A stretch of 13,291 bases of DNA from Ophiocordyceps camponoti-saundersi (nom. inval.) (taxonomy: Eukaryota; Ascomycota; Sordariomycetes; Hypocreales; Ophiocordycipitaceae), in assembly GCA_003339415.1 (NCBI GenBank), contig PDHQ01000635.1, positions 1 to 13,291 on the forward strand. The letters run 5' to 3'. This document shows, piece by piece, positions 8,742 to 13,291 of this stretch (position 1 is the first letter of the stretch; each line of letters starts with the position of its first letter). The notes under the pieces were generated by a model. That model was not told the DNA's origin. It worked only from the letters and a program-made list of their open reading frames with translations, and made no database searches. A program made the position numbers and the translations under genes.

Positions 8742-9969
8742 TAGTACTACTATTAACCTTATAATAAGTTACTTTTATAAGAATACTCTATTACTGTTTT
8801 AGTTAGTCCCTAGCCTTATAGCTACGAGGGTAGTGTTAGAAAGGAAAAACCGACTCTAATTTATATAATTATAAGTAGGTAGGATATAATTAAAGGGGTT
8901 ATTAAACGTAGAAGGAAAACTCTAATACGAAGATATATATATTTATTTAGATTCCCTAGTAACGATAAAATAATCCTACTTAGTATATCGCTAGCTTAGA
9001 AGCTAGTATCTTTATTCTTAAAAGCCTTTCTTTAAGGACCGCTATTTTTATATATATATATATATTATATATATAAGGAAGGCCTCCGAGCCTAAAGGTC
9101 GGAGATTAAGCTCTCTATATTTATAGTTTATATAAATATATATATAATATACTTACCTACGTTCTAACTTTTAGATATATAAATTAATTACTCGGTTTAT
9201 TCTTTATTCGATATAATATTCCGATTCCGTTAGAATCCGTCTAAGATTATAACCTTAGTAAGAGGTAGCTTATAGTCGCTACTTATAAACGGCCCTAAAA
9301 CAGGTGCTAAGTCCCTTTATAATAGACTTACTTATATATTTCCCCCGTCTTACTTAACTAAAGCTTAAGCGAGCACGACTTTAGCCGAGGAAAGGATCGA
9401 GCGGGGTTATAACTTCTACTAAGGTTATCCCGGGGTTATACCGTAAATAGCCGAGCGACTAGCTCGCTTATTAAAGGCGAATATCTTACGAGTAGTATTT
9501 ACTAAATTTATTAACTTAATCCCTTAGGTACTAGGATATATATTATAGAAGGCGAACGTATCTTACTATTATTATTTACGCGTAATAATATAAACTTAAA
9601 CGAACGAGGCGATTAGCGACTTTACTAAAGACGAAACTAAGGAGGAATTAGTGCGTGCGTACGTAAAAGAAAAAGATATTTAGATATCCTTAGTAGCTAA
9701 TTAGTTAGTAAATCGTAAGTATAGCTATAGGCTACGTAACTATAAGCATATAATGTATATATAAGATATATATCCTAGCTTACCTATCTACCTATATAAG
9801 GCTATCTTTAAAAAATATATTATTTATTACTATACTTATTATACCTCTTATAGTAGGTTTTTATAATAAGAACCGGCGGAGAAAGTTTAAACCTTACGTT
9901 AGCGAATTATATTATTACTATAAACCTATAGTAGAAAATAACGAAGGAGAAGTAAGCGAAATATCGTAG
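8742..9969. other. TA-rich degraded DNA, no assignable gene
   Basis: No intact gene is present. The stretch holds TA microsatellites (9049-9075 and about 9127-9150) and a CTCCGA...TCGGAG hairpin at about 9084-9107. From about 9354 to 9720 two plus frames carry equal numbers of RIP-type stops (nine each), so neither can be preferred. There is some protein-like composition, but no motif I recognise. It ends where the 31-bp repeats begin. Confidence 0.4.
9049..9075. repeat. (TA)n microsatellite
   Basis: About 27 bases of alternating T and A with one interruption (TATTATAT). A second TA-rich run follows at about 9127-9150. Confidence 0.85.
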
Positions 9970-10155
9970 CTATAGCGTATAGCGTTTTAGGTAGAGGAAA
10001 GAGACGCGTGCAGCGTTTCGGAAAAACGAAAGAGACGCGTATAGTATTTCGGGCAGACGAAAGAAACGCGTGTAGCGTTTCGGATAGACGAAAGAGACGC
10101 GTATAGTATTTTAGATAGACGAAAGAGAAGCGTGTAGCGCTTTAGGTAAACTAAA
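9970..10155 (+). repeat. 31-bp tandem repeat, six units
   Basis: Units start at 9970, 10001, 10032, 10063, 10094 and 10125, each exactly 31 bp. The pattern is GAGACGCGTG, then a TAGCGTTTCGG-like middle, then AGACGAAA. Adjacent units differ mainly by C/T and G/A changes (GCGTTTC against GTATTTC). The final unit runs without a break into the first core of the higher-order repeat, whose opening is a 31-bp unit variant. Because 31 is not a multiple of 3, an encoded repeat peptide is unlikely. Confidence 0.88.
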
Positions 10156-12369
10156 GAGACGCGTCTTATCTATATCTTAGTTCGAGGAGCGGAAATTAAG
10201 TCCTATATTTCGTCGATATAGGTACGAAAGGATAAGGAGATTAACTATACCGTATAGGATAACGACTATATACCGGAGATAATAGGTATTTATCCCCTAA
10301 GGGATAAGAAAAGGAGTTAATAGGTTTATCTCTTAAGGATAAGAAGGGTAGCGTATAGCGCTTTAGGTAGACGAAAGAGACGCGTCTTATCCGTATCTTA
10401 GTCCGAGAAGCGGAAGTTAAGTCCTATATTTCGTTAACGTAAGTACGAAAAGATAAGGAGATTAACTATACCGTATAAGATAACGATAATATACTCGAGA
10501 TAATAGGTATTTATCCCCTAAAGGATAAGGAGAGTAGTTAATAAGTTTATCTTTTAGAGGATAAGAAAAGCAGTTAATAAGTTTATCTCCTAAGGGATAA
10601 GAAGAGTAATTAATAAGTTTATCCCCTAAGGGATAAAAAGAGTAGTTAATAAGTTTATCCCCTAAGGGATAAGAAAAGTAGTTAATAGGTTTATCCCTTA
10701 GGGGATAAGAAAGGTAGTTAATAAGTTAGTCCCGTAGAAAATAACTAGAGAGAAGTAAGCTAACTATCGCGTATAGCGCTTCGGGTAGACTAAAGAGACG
10801 CGTCTCGTCCGTATCTTAGTCCGAGGAGCGGGAGTCGAGTCCTATATTTTATTAATATAAGTACGAAAGGATAAGGAGATTAACTATATTATATAAGATA
10901 ATAATAATATACCTAAGATAATAGGTATTTATCCCCTAAGGGATAAAGAGAGTAGTTAATAGATTTATCCCCTAAGGGATAAGAAGAGCAGTTAATAAGT
11001 TTATTCCTTAAGGGATAAGAAAGGTAGTTAATAGGTTAGTTTTATAGAAGATAATTAAAAAGAAGTAAGCTAACTATCGCGTATAGCGCTTCGGGCAGAC
11101 TAAAGAGACGCGTCTTGTCTATATCTTAGTTTAAGGAGCGGGAGTTAAGTCCTATATTTCGTTAACGTAGGTGCGAAAGGATAAGGAGATTAACTATATT
11201 ATATAAGACGATAATAATATACCCGAGACGATAGGTATTTATCCCCTAAGGGATAAGGAGAGTAGTTAACGGGTTTATCCCTTAGGGGATAAGAAGAGTA
11301 GTTAATAGGTTTATCTCTTAAGGGATAAGAAAGGTAGTTAATAGGTTAGTCCCGTAAAAGATAACTAAAGAAAAGTAAGCTAACTATCGTATATAGCGCT
11401 TCGGGCAGACTAAAGAGACGCGTCTTGTCCGTATCTTAGTCTAAGGAGCGGGAGTTAAGTCTTATATTTCGTTAATATAAGTACGAAAAGATAAGGAGAT
11501 TAACTATGCCGTATAAGATAATAACGATATACCTAAGATAATAGGTATTTATCCCTTAGGGGATAAAGAGAGTAGTTAATAAGTTTATCCCCTAAGGGAT
11601 AAAAAGAGTAGTTAATAGGTTAGTCCTATAAAAGATAATTAGAGAGAGGTAAGCTAACTATCGCGTATAGCGCTTTAGGCAGACTAAAAAGACGCGTCTT
11701 ATCCGTATCTTAATCCGAGGAGCGGGAGTTAAATCTTATATTTCGTCGACGTAAGTACGAAAGGATAAGAAGATTAACTATATTATATAAAACGACGACG
11801 ATATACCTAAGATAATAAGTATTTATCCCCTAAGGGATAAGAAGAGTAGTTAATAAGTTTATCCCTTAGGGGATAAGAAGAGTAGTTAATAGGTTAGTTT
11901 TATAGAAGATAACTAGAGAGAGGTAAGCTAACTATTACGTATAGCGCTTCGGGTAGACTAAAGAGACGCGTCTTATCTATATCTTAATTTAAGAAGCGGG
12001 AGTCGAGTCCTATATTTCATTAACGTAAGTACGAAAAGATAAGGAGATTAACTATACTATATAGAACGACGATAATATACCTAAGATAATAGGTATTTAT
12101 CCCCTAGGGGATAAGGAGAGTAATTAATAAGTTTATCCCCTAAGGGATAAGAAGAGTAGTTAATAGGTTAATCCCGTAGAAAATAATTAAAGAGAAGTAA
12201 GCTAATTATCGCGTATAGCGCTTCGGGCAGACTAAAGAGACGCGTCTTATCTATATCTTAGTCCGAGGAGCGGGAGTTAAGTCCTATATTTTATTAACGT
12301 AGGTGCGAAAAGATAAGGAGATTAACTATACCGTGTAGGACGACGACGATATACCTAAGACGATAGGTA
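10156..12369 (+). repeat. Higher-order satellite: ~202-bp core plus n x 36 bp
   Basis: The anchor GACGCGTCT occurs at 10158, 10379, 10797, 11107, 11417, 11691, 11965 and 12239. From the second anchor on, spacings are 418, 310, 310, 274, 274 and 274, that is 202+36n with n = 6, 3, 3, 2, 2, 2, and n matches the number of TTATCCC...GGGATAA palindromes seen in each gap. The first spacing is 221 because that unit lacks a stretch of about 53 bp (the TTAGTCCCGTAGAAAATAAC to TAAGCTAACTATC part). The core runs from a 31-bp-unit variant, through CGTATCTTAGTCCGAGGAGCGG, TACGAAAGGATAAGGAG and ATTAACTATA, to GATAATAGGTATTTATCCC. Unit lengths are not multiples of 3, so it is not coding. Copies differ mostly by transitions. 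Confidence 0.92.
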
Positions 12370-13291
12370 TTTATCCCTTAGGGGATAAGGAGAGTAGTTA
12401 ACGGGTTTATCCCTTAGGGGATAAGAAGAGCAGTTAATAGGTTTATCCCTTAGGGGAGAAGAAGAGTAGTTAATAAGTTTATCCCTTAGGGGATAAGAAA
12501 GGCAGTTAATAAGTTTATCCCTTAGGGGATAAGAAGAGCAGTTAATAAGTTTATCCCTTAGGGGATAAGAAGAGCAGTTAATAAGTTTGTCCCTTAGGGG
12601 ATAAGAAGAGCAGTTAACGGGTTTGTCCCTTAGGGGATAAGAAGAGCAGTTAACGGGTTTATCCCCTAGGGGATAAGAAGAGCAGTTAACGGGTTTATCC
12701 CTTAGGGGATAAGAAGAGCAGTTAACGGGTTTATCCCTTAGGGGATAGAAGAGCAGTTAATAGGTTTATCCCTTAGGGGATAAGAAGAGCAGTTAATAGG
12801 TTTATCCCTTAGGGGATAAGAAGAGCAGTTAATAGGTTTATCCCCTAGGGGATAAGAAGAGCAGTTAATAAGTTTATCCCTTAGGGGATAAGAAGAGCAG
12901 TTAATAAGTTTATTCCCTAGGGGATAAGAAGAGCAGTTAACAGGTTTGTCCCCTAAGGGATAAGAAGAGCAGTTAATAAGTTTATCCCCTAGGGGATAAG
13001 AAAAGCAGTTAACAAGTTTATTCCCTAGGGGATAAGAAGAGTAGTGAACGGGTTTATCCCTTAGGGGATAAAAAGAGCAGTTAACGGGTTTATCCCTTAG
13101 GGGATAAGAAGAGCAGTTAATAAGTTTATTCCCTAGGGGATAAGAAGAGCAGTTAACGGGTTTGTCCCTTAGGGGATAAGAAGAGCAGTTAACGGGTTTA
13201 TCCCTTAGGGGATAAGAAGAGCAGTTAACGGGTTTATCCCTTAGGGGATAAGAAGAGCAGTTAACGGGTTTATCCCTTAGGGGATAAGAAG
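12370..13291 (+). repeat. 36-bp minisatellite array, ~25.6 units, open at right edge
   Basis: Units of TTTATCCCTTAGGGGATAAG followed by AAGAGCAGTTAACGGG repeat head to tail at 36-bp spacing (12370, 12406, and so on). One unit near 12741 is a base short. The variable positions are the palindrome centre (CCCTTAGGGG, CCCCTAGGGG, CCCCTAAGGG), TTATCC against TTGTCC or TTATTC, and AACGGG against AATAGG, AATAAG or AACAGG. Most units keep GAGCAG, whereas many in 10290-12360 have GAGTAG. CCCCTAGGGG versions make a perfect 18-bp palindrome, TTATCCCCTAGGGGATAA. The array runs off the window, so its true length is unknown. Assemblers often collapse such arrays. Confidence 0.95.

Noticed and set aside
9354..9860. 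A relic coding frame in the DNA upstream of the satellite.
   Set aside because: Two plus-strand frames have equal stop counts (nine each over about 120 codons), so the apparent protein-like composition cannot be assigned.
12370..13291. The 36-bp unit as a coding repeat (12 codons; all frames become open or nearly open if TAG/TAA are read as former CAG/CAA).
   Set aside because: The linked 202-bp core and the 31-bp units are not multiples of 3, the old array has frame-shifting indels, and no flanking frame, start codon or splice context supports a gene.
10290..13291. The 36-bp array as a CRISPR array or as I-SceI-like sites (AGGGATAA).
   Set aside because: There are no unique spacers between constant repeats, the whole unit repeats, no cas genes are present, and only the AGGGATAA half of the 18-bp I-SceI site is present.

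Overview
The window reads as a gene-poor, repeat-built block of a filamentous ascomycete (Pezizomycotina) genome that has been heavily altered by repeat-induced point mutation (RIP). The basis is dinucleotide content: TpA is everywhere, while CpA and its complement TpG are almost absent although CpG is kept. In bases 1-60 there are 11 TA, 1 TG and no CA. In 2221-2640 there are only 4 CA+TG. ATG codons are rare, and relic reading frames are broken mostly by TAG/TAA, the products expected from CAG/CAA. I found no intact protein gene, no tRNA and no rRNA. Species and chromosome position cannot be read from the sequence. A subtelomeric or other heterochromatic location is an inference.

Region 1 (1-5322) looks like a decayed LTR-retrotransposon-like element. 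Two diverged direct repeats of about 0.5 kb (1-507 and 4812-5322, both starting with TG) flank about 4.3 kb. That interior carries the relic of one very long plus-strand frame (roughly 540-4630). I could not recognise reverse transcriptase, integrase or protease motifs in it. A 10-mer, ATTAAATAGT, occurs ten times on either strand in this element and was not seen in the rest of the window.

Region 2 (5323-9969) is a mosaic of RIP-degraded sequence. It holds a short lysine-rich relic frame, a G10 run, and a worn array of a 36-bp minisatellite (5662-6062). It also holds a 38-nt homopurine tract, a patch with markedly more CpA/TpG (6601-7020), strong inverted repeats, a weak relic frame (7143-7470), a pair of about 125-131 bp direct repeats 707 bp apart, and TA microsatellites.

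Region 3 (9970-13291, running off the right edge) is a nested satellite. Six 31-bp units lead into a higher-order repeat made of a roughly 202-bp core plus a variable whole number of 36-bp units, and this ends in a pure 36-bp array of about 25.6 copies. The 36-bp unit centres on a palindrome, TTATCCC-(C/T)TA(G/A)-GGGATAA. The rightmost units keep CpA where many upstream units have TpA, which suggests they expanded later than, or escaped, the RIP that hit the rest.

Nothing here forms a working operon or pathway. The biology on display is genome defence against repeats, an unidentified element family, and step-wise satellite amplification.
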